Program-made: the position numbers and the translations under genes
Shown here: piece after piece, positions 40,741-54,623 of the stretch
Position numbering within the stretch: the first letter of the stretch is position 1
Layout: every line of letters starts with the position of its first letter
Source: Corylus avellana
Taxonomy: Eukaryota; Streptophyta; Magnoliopsida; Fagales; Betulaceae
DNA: 64,000 bases
Assembly: GCF_901000735.1 (NCBI RefSeq)
Contig: NC_081551.1
Span: 17,140,545 to 17,204,544, forward strand
Direction of reading: 5' to 3'
The notes under the pieces: generated by a model
The model's input: only the letters and a program-made list of their open reading frames with translations
Told to the model about the DNA's origin: nothing
Databases searched by the model: none

Positions 40741-40996
40741 GGTTATGTTTAGTGCATGGAATAGCTATTTCATTAAGAAAACAAATAATTTTTATTAAAA
40801 ATGAAAAAATGTGAGATGAAATAGCCTTATAATAGCCATTCTCATCGCTCATGAGAGAATGAGTATTCTAAGTATTAGTTCCTTAATTACCATATACTCT
40901 AATACCAAGGCTATTTTTTTTTTTTCACCATCTATTCATAATAAAAGCTATTTTTTTTTGTTAATGGAATTACTATTATGTGTACTGAATGTAACC
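40741..40996. mobile_element. PIF/Harbinger MITE (copy 2)
   Basis: The ends GGTTATGTTTAGTGCATGG and (inverted) GGTTACATTCAGTACACAT are flanked by TTA on both sides (40738-40740 and 40997-40999). Confidence 0.8.
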
Positions 40997-41232
40997 TTAG
41001 TTTTTTTAAACAATCGTTCGGTCTAAAGTCTTATTTCAATATGTAACTGGATTTTGAGAAAAACAGATTTGTCCTATTTGATCTGATTGCTTTGGCTTTA
41101 TATATTGATTTGTTTGATTTAAAAAAAAAAATTGAATTGAAATGTGAATCTTAGATTGCTCTAATATGATTGCATGTACATAAGAAATGATGCGGTTCAT
41201 TGCAAGAAAAAACAAAAAAAGTCCGGATTTTA

Positions 41233-42303
<1,071 letters not shown>

Positions 42304-42970
42304 ATGGGAAGAAAAAACTAGCCATATAACTTGATAATGTGTCTGTAAATATTAGCCTTTGAATCAATGGCTGATTTTCGCAAAAAACTATATATTTTGC
42401 TTGATTAGTGAACTGAAATGAACGTATTCTATTAATTGATCATTTGTAGTTATTGTGGATGGTAATTGTCCCTGCTAGCAATAATTACACTAACGATTTC
42501 AAGACACAATTATCAAGCACTGTCAGAGTAACCAAACAGATAATAAGAAAGAAATAAAGCAGTAGGATTCATGTTTTGAGAATGGTTAACTAATTAATCA
42601 AATTGGTAAACCATGGTCAATCTCTGAAGTTTGCATCTCAAAGCAGTTTCTCAGATTTTCCTATTATTCAGTATTCTTCTATCCTTTTCCTATCATTTCT
42701 TTCTAAAAAATCAAACACATAAGTGAACATATGCGTCCTACGTATCCAATAGTTTATTTTCAAAAGATGAGGATGAAAAAAATAAAATAAAAATGAGAGA
42801 ATACTAAATAGCATTAAGCATTTCTCTTCTACGTTCTTAACTTCTTGGCTTGGCTTGCAATTAAAGAACCCCGAAAATTCGAGAATACCCCATGCCAAGC
42901 ACAAGAGAAAAAACTCATGCTTCTTGTTTTGTTGTTGCCTACCATGTTTTTTGCCTTTCTTTGAAGTGAC

Positions 42971-43168
42971 TGATGCAGATTGCGTAGTCGTTAGTTTGTT
43001 TTATTTTCTAAACCGACTTTATGTTGTTATTTTATTAGGGTTAGGGTTTTGAGAGTCTTTATTTCGTTATTTTATTAGGTTTAGGGTTTTGGGGGTATTT
43101 ATGTCATATTTTATTAGATTTAGGGTTTTAGGCTATAAATATATGCTTATAGCCTCCAGAGAAAACAA
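42971..43168 (+). mobile_element. LTR start, cut by the gap (copy 2 of 27499-27696)
   Basis: TGATGCAGATTGCGTAG onward matches the gypsy LTR in copy 1 and runs into the N gap. Confidence 0.8.
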
Positions 43169-43268
43169 NNNNNNNNNNNNNNNNNNNNNNNNNNNNNNNN
43201 NNNNNNNNNNNNNNNNNNNNNNNNNNNNNNNNNNNNNNNNNNNNNNNNNNNNNNNNNNNNNNNNNNNN
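43169..43268. other. Assembly gap (100 N)
   Basis: Exactly 100 N. It stands where copy 1 has about 5.3 kb including the PPR gene and the ZRK relic. Confidence 0.98.
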
Positions 43269-43586
43269 TTCAAGAAATAGAAGGGACATTGCATTAAAAA
43301 ATTGACGAAGCATGATTCAATAACATTTAATTAATATGCGAACCAAGTTATATATTAAACTACACTGTGGGCTATTTACCTACAAAATTATAGTATTGGA
43401 TAGAGAGGTAAAGCTGAATAATGTATTCAGGAAAGGTAGTTATTGCCCTTCCCCACTTAGTTCCTAAAGAATTGCTAACCGTTCTGTTAGCAGCCTCTAT
43501 TATTAACTGAACTGAGCAATGATCCCCCATTGGTTACTTGGTATAAGATGGCATCTTTCAGCAGTGGCCTTGCAGGACTTTTGGTG

Positions 43587-46146
43587 TCAAGCGCATTGAT
43601 TCTCATGAAAATCCTCAGCTGATAGCAAACCAGTGACAAGGCGTTTGAGCCTTTCAGCACCTGGACCTGGCCTGAGTTCACTGGTGTTTGCCATTTCCAG
43701 ACGTGGGACAGTCAGGTTTGCATTTTCTTGATAATTAAACCATCCACCACGCACAAAACCATCGGCACTGCAGCCCAAAAGCTCAGAATCAATCTTCTCA
43801 AGAACAGCTTCATTTCTGCCAAATTTCCTTGCGAAGGGGGCATTGCTGTCTACCATTCTCTTAAAGTCATCTCCTGTGAGAAAATGCGGGTGTTGTTTCG
43901 GAGGGTTGTCCCACGATATGAAGTGAAGATCATGGTTTACTGTGGTGTTCCGGAACTCCGGGGCATTGCAGATGACTGTATGAAAGTACCCTTCGGGTGA
44001 AGAAAGAAAGTTGGCATAATACATAAGGACTATCCTTGGAAGGTTGTCCCATCCCCACAAACAGAATTCTATAAAAGGGCGAGAGAGCATCATCCAAGCA
44101 GAACCTGAGGAAATTAATGACCATAGTCCAAGATTATATATAAGGTGAAATTATGCTAGGATCAGTAATTTCAAAATCAAGCGTCAAGTATTCAAAAAAC
44201 TCAAATAAAAGTGGAAGTTGAAGAGTAGAGGAAAAAACAGTTCTTCACAGGTTTCATCAGGGTTTATATAAACCCACTGCCAACTTTTTAATATCACTTT
44301 CAGATTATTATGAGGAAAGAAGATCGCATTTGGACCCTAATCTAGATGCATGGAAGTGATTGACAGGAATAACATTATTGGCTTAGGTGCCGTAAAAAAA
44401 CTACAGCTAATAGTTTTTAACAGCACCGAAGCCAAATCCGTCAAGTAGATATGGTTCCTTTAAACCTGCATTGTAATAGTTCTGATTCATACATTAACGC
44501 AGAATCATTTTTTATGTCAGCCTAAAGCCAAAGTTAGGTTTTACTGATATTAATGCTCTGGAAATTCTTTTCCCTTTCCGTTGTCCTGTTATTCAGAGTT
44601 AATTGTAAAATTCTATTTTAAGATTCTAGCATGTGAAAGACCTAAAAGTATTATCTAGGTGTGGGGGGAAAAACGGCATAAAGATTTAGTCAAAATAGAG
44701 GCAACAGAAACTAAAATCCACACCTGTAAATAGCCTATATGCAGATGGCACGCTTCTTTGCTCTGGCACCCAAAATACATCTGATTTATGCAGGCTATAG
44801 AAACCCGGATCAATTATAACAGGCTTGGCTCTCTGATACCTGTGGATTTCAAAGAATTTACACCTTTTAAGCAGAGTTGCATACAATTTTGCAGAGAATT
44901 GGTGTGTTGCTTTTGAACTAATTCCGGCAAAACTGAAAATAACTAACAAAAGAAAAGGGATCAGCCAAATACTCCTTCCAGCCAATGTCACTTGTATGCT
45001 CAATAAAATTAAGTTCCCTTGGAATAGCTGACAATGCATGAAGCAGATCTGCAATACACAAAAGAAATAGAAATTGAATGCATCAGAAAACGACCATGAA
45101 GGAGATAACCACTTTCTTTATTTTGCCAAAAACATTATTAGTATTAACGAAACTTATTACTATAAGTAGATTACAACACCAAATTAGGCTGAATGCAGTC
45201 AAGTTATGAGCCAAAATAGTGAAAACTAAAGAGAGAATGGAAATAAAATTCTTTTAATTATTAAAAAGAGTTTTAACCAAATTATTAATCCACAACACTT
45301 GAAACAAAAAGAAAAAGAAAAACCTTTAGTCTATAGTAGACCCGCCGTCCCCACTCCCACAAAATTGCAGAAACACCCAATCAAGAAAAAACCATGGCCG
45401 ACACAAAACCATATCCTGATATCCAGTTTTATGTTCTTGAAAACATGTTTTCGGATTTCTTGAGGAAATATTCAAACACCCATTTGACAGATTCAAGCGT
45501 CAATGCCAAAGCGGCTACTCTTTTAATACGAAAACAGAGCTTATTGGAAGTAGTAGAGAAAAGCCCAAAATTTCATTTCCTTACCATCTTGGGTGACCAG
45601 GGGATAATCCGAAGCACTCAAGTTAATAAACCAATCCCATTCGCCGCCATCCCTCAACAAAACGGCGGCGGCGTGAAGCGTATTGCTGACCATCGTCGGC
45701 CCTCTGTACGTAACCAAATTGGCTCTCACGAGCATCCGCACATTCCCCAGCGCCTTAAACAGGGGCTCGTTCCTCACATAGGCCGCCAGCTCCAGCCGCT
45801 CCTCCGGCGAGGCCTCCAGGTCGAGGTGCACCACGTACTGGTTCCGCGGGTGGTACAGCGCCTTGAGGGTCCTCTTCAGGCTCCGCCCGTCGCCCATTGA
45901 GCCGGAGATTAAGTACGCCAGCCTGGGGACCGAATCCTTCAAATTCGCCGCGGAGACCCCCATCTTGGATTCCACGAACTCCGGGAGCTGGTTCTTGACA
46001 TGGGTTTCGTGGTAGAGCAGCAGGGAGGGGTTCGAGGAAGTGAAAACGGTGAGGAAGACGAGGAAGGTAGACAGCAGAAGACTGAACCCCAGTGCAAGAA
46101 ACCAGTTCTTCTTCTTCTGCTGTGGCTTATTTGTATTCGTCTCCAT
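43587..46146 (-). CDS. GlcAT14-like beta-glucuronosyltransferase (GT14), copy 2
   Basis: The exons 45585-46146, 44973-45048, 44724-44839 and 43587-44104 mirror copy 1 exactly in length and phase, and give 423 residues. I see two residue changes, both in the stem after the membrane anchor (F65 to S, S69 to L); at least one other coding change is silent. Introns differ by single bases. The anchor, GT14 motifs and TATA candidate are all kept, so this copy would be functional. Such closeness fits an allele placed as a separate contig at least as well as a paralog. Confidence 0.88.
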
Positions 46147-46357
46147 GGCAACAAGAAGTAGTTAGGTTTAGAGAGAGAGAGATGGAGGATATGGAAATGT
46201 GAGCCGGAAGATCCGGCTCGGTTCGGTGGTCGAATTCAATGCTGGCTGCCGGAGATTAGAGGAATTTGTTAGTGCTATATAATTATTTGTGTTGGTGGGT
46301 GCGAGTGCAGGGGAGAGAGGAAGAGAGAGAGTGTGTGGGTGGGTGATGATCAAGAGC

Positions 46358-46364
46358 CTTTATA
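46358..46364 (-). promoter_or_regulatory. TATA box candidate of GlcAT14 copy 2
   Basis: TATAAAG on the minus strand, same spacing as in copy 1. Confidence 0.45.
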
Positions 46365-46782
46365 AGGACTAGTTGGAGTGCGTTATATACATACACGTGT
46401 CAATCAGTGTATGGTGACTATGGCAGGCTCACTAGCTGGAAAGAAAGGAATATTGGTGTCGTTATCTGGTGGGGCCTGGGATTGGCTGTTTCGTTTTCTT
46501 TTGTATTGCGAGGATGGTGACTGAGTGAGAGTATCTATTCATTCTCTAATTCTAACTGATGGTTAAGATTTAAAATTAGGATATTTTAATATATATATTT
46601 TTTTTATTTAAAATGAAGAAAATCCCTATTTAATTTCCCATTGGATTAGGCTGAATTCAAGCAGCTTCCCTCGGCAACACTGCACAATGATTTCGCGATC
46701 CTGCTCTTCTCTGAATCAACAAAGATTTATATAAAACAAATTATTCTTTATATAAAAAAAAAATAACAGAGAATATAAATAT

Positions 46783-47144
46783 GGATAAAGTCCACTTAAT
46801 CCTCTCAAATTACTACTCCAATAATAATTTATTTTTTAAATTATTAATTATGACAATTTACCGCTAAAACTATTAAAACAATGACAATGTACTTCCTAAT
46901 GCTAGTAAAATGACGAAATCACCCTATATAATTTTTAATAAGACAAAAATACCCTTAAATTTTTGAAAAAAAAAATTAATTTTTAGTATTTTTTATATTT
47001 TAGTAAGGGTAATTTTGTCATTTTTTTAAAATTGAGGATACATTGTTATTATTTTGATAGTTTTTGGAGTAAATTGTCATAATTGATAGTTTGGAGGTAA
47101 ATTGTCATTTTGATGGTAATTTGAAGGGATAAGTGGACTTTACC
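46783..47144. mobile_element. MITE of the GTGGACTTTACC family, copy 2
   Basis: The ends GGATAAAGTCCACTTAATCC and (inverted) GGTAAAGTCCACTTATCCC are clear here. Confidence 0.7.
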
Positions 47145-47214
47145 TTAAAAAATTAGAATTATGTCTAGAGAAATAAAATCTGAAACAGATTTGACTTACA
47201 TGCTGTAGTTTAAT

Positions 47215-47325
47215 CAACGGTCAAGATTAAATTTTTTAAAATCTCTTTTCATTTTTTCTCTTTTATTAAAAACTTATAAAAGTAAGTCAACTTTAAGATT
47301 CAATTTTAACCGTTGATTAAACTAC
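47215..47325. mobile_element. Copy-2-specific MITE, 111 bp
   Basis: GTAGTTTAATCAACGGT at the left is the inverted copy of ACCGTTGATTAAACTAC at the right. Copy 1 lacks it between the equivalents of 36905 and 36950. Confidence 0.75.
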
Positions 47326-48198
47326 AACATACATGTTATTTTAATAACAGCATATAAACCAAATCTGAAACAGTTTCATAGAAATGGGAGTAATTAATAC
47401 ATGTTATCTAATCATTTTAAAAAAAATGCTTAAAGAATTAGAAACTTAATCTTTTTTATTTGATGTGTTTGTGTGTTTGTTTTTTTCTCTTTATTTTATG
47501 GTTGTTTGCGGCGCACAGGAAATCCAAAAGGAATTGGAAGGTGTGCAGCTGTGCACCACATTGGCGTGAATGACGTAATCTTTTTTGTTTGTTTACGGCT
47601 CTGTTAGGTAGGAAGCGCTTTATTTGTGAAGTAATGATATATATATACATTAGTCATTAGCATTTCTCTTATTTTTATTTTTTTTAAGGTGATTTTTAAA
47701 ATCGTTATTGAATTAAAATTAAATAAAAATTCATTTTAAATTCAGTGGGAAAATAGGTCCCAAGAAGTTGGGAGTTAGGGCGTGTGATTGGTAGAATCAT
47801 ACTCCGGTATAGTCGGTGTAGAAAAGGACTTTTTTTAAAAAAATAATAATTTAAAAATGAGATGTTCGGTTTAGGGGTAAGATTCATCATTTTATTTCTC
47901 ATTTTCTTTTATCTTCTTGAAGTATCTTTCAAAATTATCATTAGATTTTGAACTAATTTTTTTTTAAAAAAAATTTAATGATGATTTTAAAAGTTAGGAG
48001 TAATTACTTTTTTTTCCATCAACTATAACATATTGTCACTTTATCCCTATAAACTGACAAACATACTGCTCGTCTCTATCAAACTACCATTTTCTTCTAA
48101 AAACCCTCCATTTCCTCAGTCAACCACATTAAAAAACTTGAAATGGCTCAAATACCCTAACTTTATATACAAAAATTATATTACTACCCTTAAAATTA

Positions 48199-48202
<4 letters not shown>

Positions 48203-48250
<48 letters not shown>
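48203..48250. repeat. (AT)24 microsatellite
   Basis: Pure AT repeat; the copy-1 counterpart is (AT)12 at a contig end. Confidence 0.95.
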
Positions 48251-48253
<3 letters not shown>

Positions 48254-48470
48254 GGGTGGCAAAATGGGTATCCATACACAACCTGATTACGACCCGCGGG
48301 TACCCGTTACACGATTAGCCTATATTCAGACACGACCCGTTTAGCTAAACGGGTAATCGGGTTTGACACGATTATGATACGAAAATAACCGGATAACCCG
48401 ACACGACCCGTTTTACCCGTTTAAAATAACCTGGTCTAATCGTGTAGACACGACCCGATTACCCTAAACT
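48251..48470. mobile_element. hAT-like fragment with ACGACCCG / CGGGT units
   Basis: Starts TAGGGGTGGCAAAATGGG and carries GACACGACCCG units in both orientations. The right end is not resolved. Confidence 0.5.
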
Positions 48471-49485
48471 ATAAATTTTTTTTAAAAAAAATTAAAATTC
48501 AAAATTGTAATAATAATACTGATACATCAATATAGTCAATGCAAAAAATTGAGTTATAAGAGATTAAAGGCTTTAATAAAGGATAAGAAAAAAAAAAAAA
48601 ATTGGAAAGTGACCGTAATTGACAAATTGTACTCCAAAAGAAATTACTAAACTCATAATTTCATATAAACTTAAAAGTTAAAAGTTAAAACAAGTAAGTT
48701 CATTTATTAAAATAGTCCACTTATAATTTAGTCCCAGGTAAATGAAGACAACACGCGGCGTGTAAAATTTTTTCTTTTAATTAAAAAAAAAAATGCACAG
48801 GCGTGCTATGCACGCCGTGTGCTCTCAATCATCACCCTTTAGTCCCACATGTAACAAAAGTGTTAAAAAAATTAATTTAAACAATGAAAATCACAGTTTC
48901 TTGTCAGCTTGATGAATGGAATTACTTCCTTTGGAGTTTTCTTGTTGGCTTTCTCTTTTGTTGGTAATTACGTACTTAACTCCTTTTAAGTTTGATATAT
49001 ATGCATCTGTTTGGGCACAAATGGCCTTAAGAGTACGGAAAATCTTCTCACAGTAGTACTTAACTGGTTATTAGATCTGCTTGTGGATTGAGTGCCAATA
49101 ATAATATTTCCAAAAATTTCTTCAGACAAAAGGTAGAGAAAACAATTAAAGAAAAAGAAAAAAAGAGTGATAATTTTGGTAGAAGAGAAATTGAATCAAA
49201 TAGAATCTGCTTTACCAATTAAATCGGAAACTTCTACTTCCACATGTGTGATTGAAAAAAGAGAAAAGAGAAAACTTGCATACATACATGTACCATAATG
49301 TAGCCATAGCCCGTAGGCATGTTTTGTAAATCTTGCTACATGGATTTAATTACCATTATTGTATAAATTGTCAATAAAGTGTGCTACTAAAAAGAAATGC
49401 AAAAAATCAAAAAAAAAAAAAATGAAAACGTGAGGAGGTGAGCCGTCTAACGCGAGGCAGAAAAAAAGAAAGAAAAAAAAACCGG
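48471..49485. other. AT-rich intergenic DNA
   Basis: 48745-48830 has an inverted pair (ACACGCGGCGTG / CACGCCGTGTG) suggesting a MITE scrap. No gene. Confidence 0.45.
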
Positions 49486-49585
49486 NNNNNNNNNNNNNNN
49501 NNNNNNNNNNNNNNNNNNNNNNNNNNNNNNNNNNNNNNNNNNNNNNNNNNNNNNNNNNNNNNNNNNNNNNNNNNNNNNNNNNNNN
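49486..49585. other. Assembly gap (100 N)
   Basis: Exactly 100 N. Confidence 0.98.
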
Positions 49586-49892
49586 AAAAAAAAAAAAAAC
49601 AAAGGTATATAATATATTTGTTATTATTGAGTAAATGAGTAATATTGATTATATATTGTTATTTATTACTTAATAAAAAAATATACGAGCCGAGCTTAAT
49701 AAGCGAGGGGAGCCTTATACGAGCCGAGCTCACGAGTTAGCCGAGTCAAACCGAGCTTGTTTCGTTTAATATTCGAGCTAAGATTTGTGTTCACGAAGTG
49801 CTTCACTTAATATTCGAGTCGAGCACGAGGCGAGCTTATGCGAGCCGAGCCCGAGCTTGCTCGCGAGATGCTTCGCTCACTTAACAGCCCTA
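49586..49892. mobile_element. Right half of an hAT element (family of 3180-3784)
   Basis: GAGCCGAGCT units and the terminal TTAACAGCCCTA are shared with the element at 3180-3784. The left half is lost in the gap. Confidence 0.65.
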
Positions 49893-51040
49893 GTTGTCCT
49901 AAATTAAAAATCTATCTTTGCGATATAAAAAAAAGAATAATAATAATAATAATTCAAAGATTATTGGGGATATGCCAAAATAACAATTTAGTCTCTGTAA
50001 TCAAATTTTATCAAAATACTTGATGGATTACAATAGTGTATCACGTCATCACCAATAGAATGATGATATATGCTATTCTTAAAAGAAAAACTTATATCCG
50101 GACCTGGCGTAAAAGAAGTGTTTTATAGCATCCAATAATATGCTGACACCTTAGATACAGCAAAAAAATTGCACAAAAATACTCTAGAACAAATAAACGA
50201 GAAAAATTGCACAAAGAGGAAAGAGACTAGCCAGATCCACACACACTCAAGCCTCCGAATCCATCCATTTCTGAATCGCTTCTCTTCCTCTCTCTCTCTC
50301 TCTCTCTCTCTCACGTGCATCTCCGGTTTGGGTTGTCTTGCTCAGAAAACGACGGCAATTTGACTCTGGCTCCAGCTCTCTCAACAGATCCGGCGGTTGG
50401 GCTTCGACAATGTCGGCTTGGATCCAGCAACGTGAGACCAACTTCAAATGATTTTCTAATTTTTGTGATATTTGCTGTGAATTATTGTTCAATTTGCTTT
50501 CCTCAAATTTTTATGAGTTTTTGACAATTGTTTTGGTGGGTTTTGTTGCACACCTACACCAAACGCTCTCCTTTCTCTCTATCTCTCTTCTTTGTCTCTT
50601 TGTTGACTCCAAATGGTGGGTTTGGCCAGACCCACAACTGGGTCACCCTCTCCGATCTTTGGGGTGATAGAATCCCTAAAGAGTTAACATTCTATCTCTA
50701 CGTTTTAGTTTTGAATTCAGAAACGAGTTTTGATGATGAGTTTTCCGGTTGGGTTTGGCCAGCGATGAAGAAGAAAGGGGTTGCTGCTTTTGAGAAGTTG
50801 TTGAAGAAGAAAGGGGGTTACAAAATAATCCTGTGTTTTCACTTCTATGCTATAAGATGAGTTTAGCTTAGGTGTCAAAAATGTATTAAGAGCTGCAAAA
50901 TGGGTCTTTTACGCACCGACAGTAAGGGCTCTCTATTCTTAATTAAAAATATAAAAGCTTTTTTTTTTTTTTTTTTTGATAAATATAGTATAAAACCCTT
51001 AGTCAACCCATCCAAAATTGTAAAATCTTTACTTTTTTTT
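49893..51040. other. Intergenic DNA, no firm gene
   Basis: A (TC)n run at 50288-50312 sits in 5'-UTR-like sequence. Short open frames around 50315-50860 (plus) show no family resemblance. Confidence 0.4.
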
Positions 51041-51725
51041 TTATTCATTGGGTAGTCTGGGTTAATCGAAATACCAAATAAATCTCCACCGTTAAATTTT
51101 CTCAAATTGGTGTAACGCCTGTTAGTCCCAATTAAAATGCACAGTTTTGCCACGTCAATATTTAAATTTTTTATTAATTAAATTTAAAAATTAATTCTAA
51201 AAAATAAAAACAAAAAAAGTTGAATGCGTGGCCAGCGGTGGGGCTGCCACCCCCCAACCCTTATAGGGTGGCCACAAACCACCCCAAGGGTGGGCAAACC
51301 ACCCCTGGGGTGGCTTGCGGCCACCCATGGGGTGCCTCTACCCCACCCCAAACCCCCTGGATCGACGCCAAAAAGTCCTTGATTGATGCCAGAGTTCGAC
51401 TAGTCCCCAAATTTGACTCGGTGAAGAAAAAGTGGTTGTCACCATTGCATCGGTTTTGTAACTTAGGCATTTTGCCGGAAGACTCGATTTCCCCAAGTAA
51501 CTCGGTGAAGCTCGAGTTCGACTTTGCAGAGAAGTGTAACTCGTTTGTCGGGACGGAGGAGTACGTTGCGCTGGATATCGTGTTAGGGAATGACAATGAT
51601 TTCGCGGTGGACTGGTTGTCCCTCGGGGTTGTGCTGTATGAAACCCCCTGGGGGTGGCTGGGGTGGCCTGTGGGCCACCCTAAACCACTTAGGGGTGGCC
51701 GCCTCTGGTTGGCAGCCACCCCCCT
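51041..51725. mobile_element. Long-arm MITE with GGGTGGC core, carrying a kinase fragment
   Basis: The left arm (GTAACGCCTGTTAGTCCC, TTTTGCCACGTCA) matches the arm of the element at 2936-4284. The core GGGTGGC/GCCACCC palindromes lie at 51235-51349 and 51652-51722, and between them sits a 280-bp kinase-derived insert. I could not find a matching right arm, so the outer limit is uncertain. Confidence 0.6.
51361..51640 (+). pseudogene. AGC-type protein kinase fragment (activation loop)
   Basis: Encodes CNSFVGTEEYVALDIVLGN then DFAVDWLSLGVVLYE, the activation-segment-to-subdomain-IX stretch of plant AGC (VIII) kinases. These usually read VAPE and DWW, here changed to VALD and DWL. Only about 90 codons exist, with no ATP-binding or HRD region. 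Direct repeats AAACCCCCTGG (51350-51360 and 51641-51651) bound it, so it looks like a captured piece of a host kinase gene. Confidence 0.7.
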
Positions 51726-52471
51726 ATTATTTTTATTTTTATTTTTTTAAAAAAAATAATTTATATATTTATATTTTTTGTTTTAATTTTTTATTTGAGG
51801 GTATTTCTGTCTTTTAAGAAGATTTAACATCTAAAAGATAATATTCCGTCCAATTTATCGTGGTTGACTAACGTAATGTGGGTTTTTGGAAGAAAATGAT
51901 AATCTGATAGAGTCGAGCAGTAGGTTATCAGTTCATGATGGCAAAGTGACAATGCGTTGATGAGGGAAATTAAAAAGGTAATTACCCCTAAAAGTATGTC
52001 AATAAAAAGAGGATAAAAAGAAGATTAAGATCCCTCACAATTTCAAAGAAATTGAAATTATAGATTCTAAGATTATGAAATTTAGACCGTCTCTAGACAT
52101 TGAAACGCTTGGAAAAAGCCATATATTAAAAATGTTGTATGTTATAGTTAAGAATTGAGTAAATTTTCATCATATTCTTATTCTTTATGTTGTAAAAAAA
52201 CTTTGAACAAAAATCTGTTTTTTGGTTTTATGAAGAAGAAGAAACGTTTCTACAAAAGGGAAGAAAAAACCTTTTGAGAGGAAAATTATTTCTTCCTGCT
52301 TTGATAATATGCCATATTTTTAAAATGTCTCATTTTCAAAGCATTTCGATGCCTAAAAATGCATAAATTCTGTAATTTGAAAATCTCCAATTTCAAGACA
52401 AATTAGTCAAGCATGGATAGAAACTGGATTATCTTTTGAGTCCAACCAATTCTAATCTATGGAGCCATTTT

Positions 52472-52473
<2 letters not shown>
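51726..52473. other. AT-rich intergenic DNA
   Basis: No gene or complete repeat recognised. Confidence 0.45.

Positions 52474-52510
<37 letters not shown>
52474..52510. repeat. (TA)n microsatellite
   Basis: About 18 TA units directly before the MITE at 52511. Confidence 0.9.
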
Positions 52511-52512
<2 letters not shown>

Positions 52513-53056
52513 CAGTTTTCTTTCAAACTGAGTTGGAGGAATTTCCTCCAACCTAGTCTATAAAAATGACATGTGTCACTTTTCATGTGAGAAATACATG
52601 TTTTTTAAAGAAGAAAGTTTTCCTCCAAACTGGGTCGGAGGAATTTCCTTCAACCTAATCTATAAAAATGACATGTGTCTATTTTTTTAATAACATGTGA
52701 GATGCACATGAGTTTTTAATAACATTTATTCCAATTTTGTCCCTATTATTAAAAAAACATGTGTATCTCACATGTTCAAAGGACACATGTCACTTTTATA
52801 AACTAAGTTAAAAGAAATTTCTCTAACCTAGTCTGGAGGAAAATTTTGTCCTTTTTTAAATAGCATGTGAGAAGCACATTCATTATGAATAAAATTTATT
52901 CCAACTTTGTCATTGTAATTATAAAAAATAATAATAATAATAATATATATATATGTATTTTTTACATGACAAGTGACACTTGTCATTTTATAGAATAGGT
53001 TTGAGGAATAGGTTTGAGGAAATTCATCAAACCCAGTTTAAGGGAAAACTCTATCC
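52511..53056. mobile_element. MITE with internally repeated arms
   Basis: ACTGAGTTGGAGGAATTTCC and ATGACATGTGTCAC on the left are mirrored near 52970-53050. A second copy of the left arm lies at about 52612-52680, so one copy probably inserted into or duplicated within another. No target duplication found. Confidence 0.6.
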
Positions 53057-54623
53057 ATATGAATATATGATGTATAATATATGTGCAATAGAAAAATGTT
53101 ACTCTTTGTAGTGATTCACTACATTCATATTATATTAATTGATGTGACATGTTTTAAGTGACTTTATTTTTATTTTTATTTTTGAAATAGTTGATATGAA
53201 AAGCTACTTCAACATCAATCAATGTGAAATGGGTGTAAAGAGAGCATTACTCATGCGCAATATTAAGCTTCATGTGAATGCATGAAGCATGTGAGTTGCA
53301 TGTGACTTGTGAGGCATATGAAATGAGTGTGAGTGTTAGAGTGAGGAAGAGATTTCATGGGGCCGGGTCCCATCTTCAAGAAGAGATAACCTTTTCATTC
53401 AATCTTGGTTTGGTTTTGTCATTAGCCTATTTTTGTTAGTCTCATTTTCATGGTATAACATCTTATCTTTGTAGATTTAGGTTTCTAGGTTTACCATTTT
53501 AAGATTTTATGTTGGCTAATGCATGAGTAGACTTTGGTTGTGGTTAGGCATGTCACATTATATTATCCTTGCATGATTTCTATTTTCACAAAACCCACAA
53601 AATTTTGATCTACCTTGAAATTCAAGGATAATATTTTATAAGGAGGGGAGAACGCAACACCCCGCCTTGACACATGGCACTTATTTTTCTTTAAATAATA
53701 ATAATTTACAAAAAACAAGGCCTTTAAATATTAATTACGGATAAAGAATTTTCAACAAATACTTGAAATATTTATACTTCAAAATTGTGTTCAACCAAAA
53801 CTAAAATAAAATTGTGTTTAACAAATTATTATAACATGTTAATGAAATCAAATTTTCATTCAAACTTCATACTTAATCAACTTTTTTTTAGTGCTTAATT
53901 GTTTTATGTTCCAATTAAGAGAGTTGATTATCTACTTAGTTGAGTAAAAAATATGTTTCAAGAATGCTAGATAGATCCTTGAAGCCCTAGTGTTTTCCCA
54001 TTAATTTTCTCCATCTCCATTTTAATTAATTTAGTTTAGTTAATTTAACTTCAGTTTTCATTCTGCTCGATCCATTAATGTTCCACTTTTTAGTGGAAAA
54101 ACAAAAACCAAATTATTTTATTTTTCTTTATGATGAATTGATAATAGAAATTTTGCTACAGTACTGTTTACCATTTTATGTGTATTGATATCGATTTCAC
54201 AGAGAATTTATTACTTGAAACATCCTACAATTAAGTTTACAATCTTCTTGACGTAACAATCTGTTGGGTATGACTTGTCACCCATCAGTTATTCTTGCTA
54301 TCTCATGTTTGAAGAGTTGGACATCTTAATTGCACATGGGTAGTTGAGAATTAAGATCCCCTAGAATTTTTTTTTGTCTAATTTGATAGTTTTGTTTCTT
54401 GATCATTATTTCTCAATTTATTTTGGTGTCTGTGTTTTAACAGAGTCTCTCTCGTGTCCATTCTAACTATAGTATAAGATTTGGTTAAAAATCGATATGC
54501 AATACTTTAAGATAAAAAAACAAAAAGACTTTGTTTACATCTGGACCGTTAAATATTTTTACAGCAGATATACGATAGTTTTAACTCCAATCAGATCCTT
54601 TTTATTTACACCTGTAGTCTTAA
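53057..54623. other. AT-rich intergenic DNA, no gene seen
   Basis: No long open frame on either strand and no recognisable repeat structure. Confidence 0.5.

Larger units (their letters stand above)
46365..48202. other. GlcAT14 upstream region, copy 2
   Basis: Collinear with 36054-37808. Contains a MITE at 46783-47144 and a copy-specific MITE at 47215-47325. Confidence 0.55.

Noticed and set aside
49838..51153. Short open frames (60-110 codons) on both strands
   Set aside because: No start context, splice pattern or family motif; some run through a (TC)n or poly-A/T tract.
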